Position numbers and translations under genes: made by a program
Notes under the pieces: model-generated
Databases searched by the model: none
Told to the model about the DNA's origin: nothing
What the model saw: only the letters and a program-made list of their open reading frames with translations
Assembly: GCF_000308415.1 (NCBI RefSeq)
Contig: NZ_BAFS01000065.1
Location: 1-61,358, forward strand
DNA from: Nocardia asiatica NBRC 100129
GTDB taxonomy: Bacteria; Actinomycetota; Actinomycetes; Mycobacteriales; Mycobacteriaceae
DNA: 61,358 bases
Reading direction: 5' to 3'
In this document: in pieces, positions 60,986 to 61,358 of the stretch
How the letters are laid out: every line of letters begins with the position of its first letter
Position numbering within the stretch: position 1 is the stretch's first letter

Positions 60986-61358
60986 GTGGCCGCGACATAC
61001 CCGGAGCCGGTGCCACCGAAGGGCCGGGTCGGCTCGCTGTTGTTCGCCCTGCCGCCGACGGGCCGGCGGTGGGGCGTCGCGCTGCGCGCCGCCGTGGCGT
61101 TCGCCGCCCCCGCCGCGATTCTCACCGGTCTCGGCCGTTCGGACGCGGCGGTGTTCGTCATGTTCGGCGCCTTCGCCGTGCTCTACGGCGAGGGACGGCC
61201 GTTCCGGGTGCGCGGGTGGGTGGTTCTCGCGGCCGGTGTGGCGCTGCTCGCCGCCGGTGCGGTCGGCGCGGCGACGGGCGCCGTGCTCGGCGCCGGATCG
61301 GGTTCGTCCCTGGTCATGGTGCTCGTGGTGTCCGCGATCGCGGTGGTGGCCGTCTTCG
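60986..61358 (+). CDS. FUSC-like membrane protein, N-terminal part
   Basis: Gene cut by the window end; about 124 codons are visible. VAATYPEPVPPKGRVGSLLFALPPTGRRWGVALRAAVAFAAPAAIL is followed by three hydrophobic helices (VFVMFGAFAVLYG, WVVLAAGVALLAAGAVGAATGAVL, LVMVLVVSAIAVVAVF), like the start of FUSC/aromatic-acid-exporter-like proteins. GTG 60986 has GGAAAGGA 7 nt upstream. Function, length and C-terminus cannot be judged from this fragment. Confidence 0.6.
   Translation, partial: MAATYPEPVPPKGRVGSLLFALPPTGRRWGVALRAAVAFAAPAAILTGLGRSDAAVFVMFGAFAVLYGEGRPFRVRGWVVLAAGVALLAAGAVGAATGAVLGAGSGSSLVMVLVVSAIAVVAVF

Overview
The window is high-GC actinobacterial DNA. It most likely comes from Nocardia or a close mycolic-acid-containing relative (Corynebacteriales). 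Reasons: the order mec-cysO-cysM-rhomboid-MBL phosphodiesterase-rph-rdgB-DUF3817 matches the Rv1334-Rv1343c block of Mycobacterium tuberculosis; lineage-typical families are present (EspC-like type VII substrate, hemophore-related protein, EthA-like monooxygenase, PapA5-like acyltransferase, F420-type nitroreductases, DUF5313, DUF6131); and many genes have a TANNNT-like -10 box 6-7 nt before the start codon, the mark of leaderless mRNAs. No rRNA, tRNA, CRISPR array, insertion sequence or prophage was seen.

Layout. 0.4-6.8 kb: conserved core for CysO-dependent cysteine synthesis, a rhomboid protease, a cAMP-phosphodiesterase-like MBL enzyme, RNase PH and RdgB. It is interrupted by a 0.9-kb gene-free block with tandem repeats and a perfect 24-bp inverted repeat; the murI gene normally found here is missing. 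7.2-17.6 kb: regulators with likely targets (SDR/TetR, a group 2 sigma factor, a DHA2 exporter with a soluble tail, PadR, a flavin monooxygenase, LysR, an XRE regulator facing a SnoaL-like protein). 17.7-26.7 kb: secreted HNH lipoprotein, haloalkane dehalogenase, ECF sigma factor, homocysteine methyltransferase, PhoU, Ddn-like protein, ChaA-like antiporter, OhrR-like sensor with a DUF5313 protein, DUF418 protein.

26.7-30.5 kb: a one-strand cassette of XRE regulator, ImmA/IrrE peptidase and DUF6545-type membrane protein, preceded by a P450 with a non-canonical I-helix and an HMA-fold protein lacking its metal-binding cysteines. 30.6-33.1 kb: small stress proteins (CsbD, DUF6131, a two-TM protein) behind a SigF/SigB-like promoter, a VIT-family transporter and a PPOX protein. 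33.3-42.7 kb: SigG-like sigma factor, UvrD-type helicase, an AraC regulator divergent from an EthA-like Baeyer-Villiger monooxygenase, a secreted DUF1460 protein, a hemophore-related protein and a two-component system. 43.1-46.9 kb: Ag85-like esterase and a three-gene type VII-associated operon without ESX core genes.

47.2-51.7 kb: a xylose-type ABC uptake operon (binding protein, single-domain ATPase, permease, ROK repressor) behind a strong promoter carrying two inverted repeats. 51.8-61.4 kb: PapA5-like acyltransferase, crotonase with TetR repressor and a double palindrome, amine oxidase, universal stress protein, paired CrcB fluoride channels, CDF zinc transporter, a methyltransferase behind an IdeR/DtxR-type iron box, an amidase, and the start of a FUSC-like membrane protein cut by the window edge.
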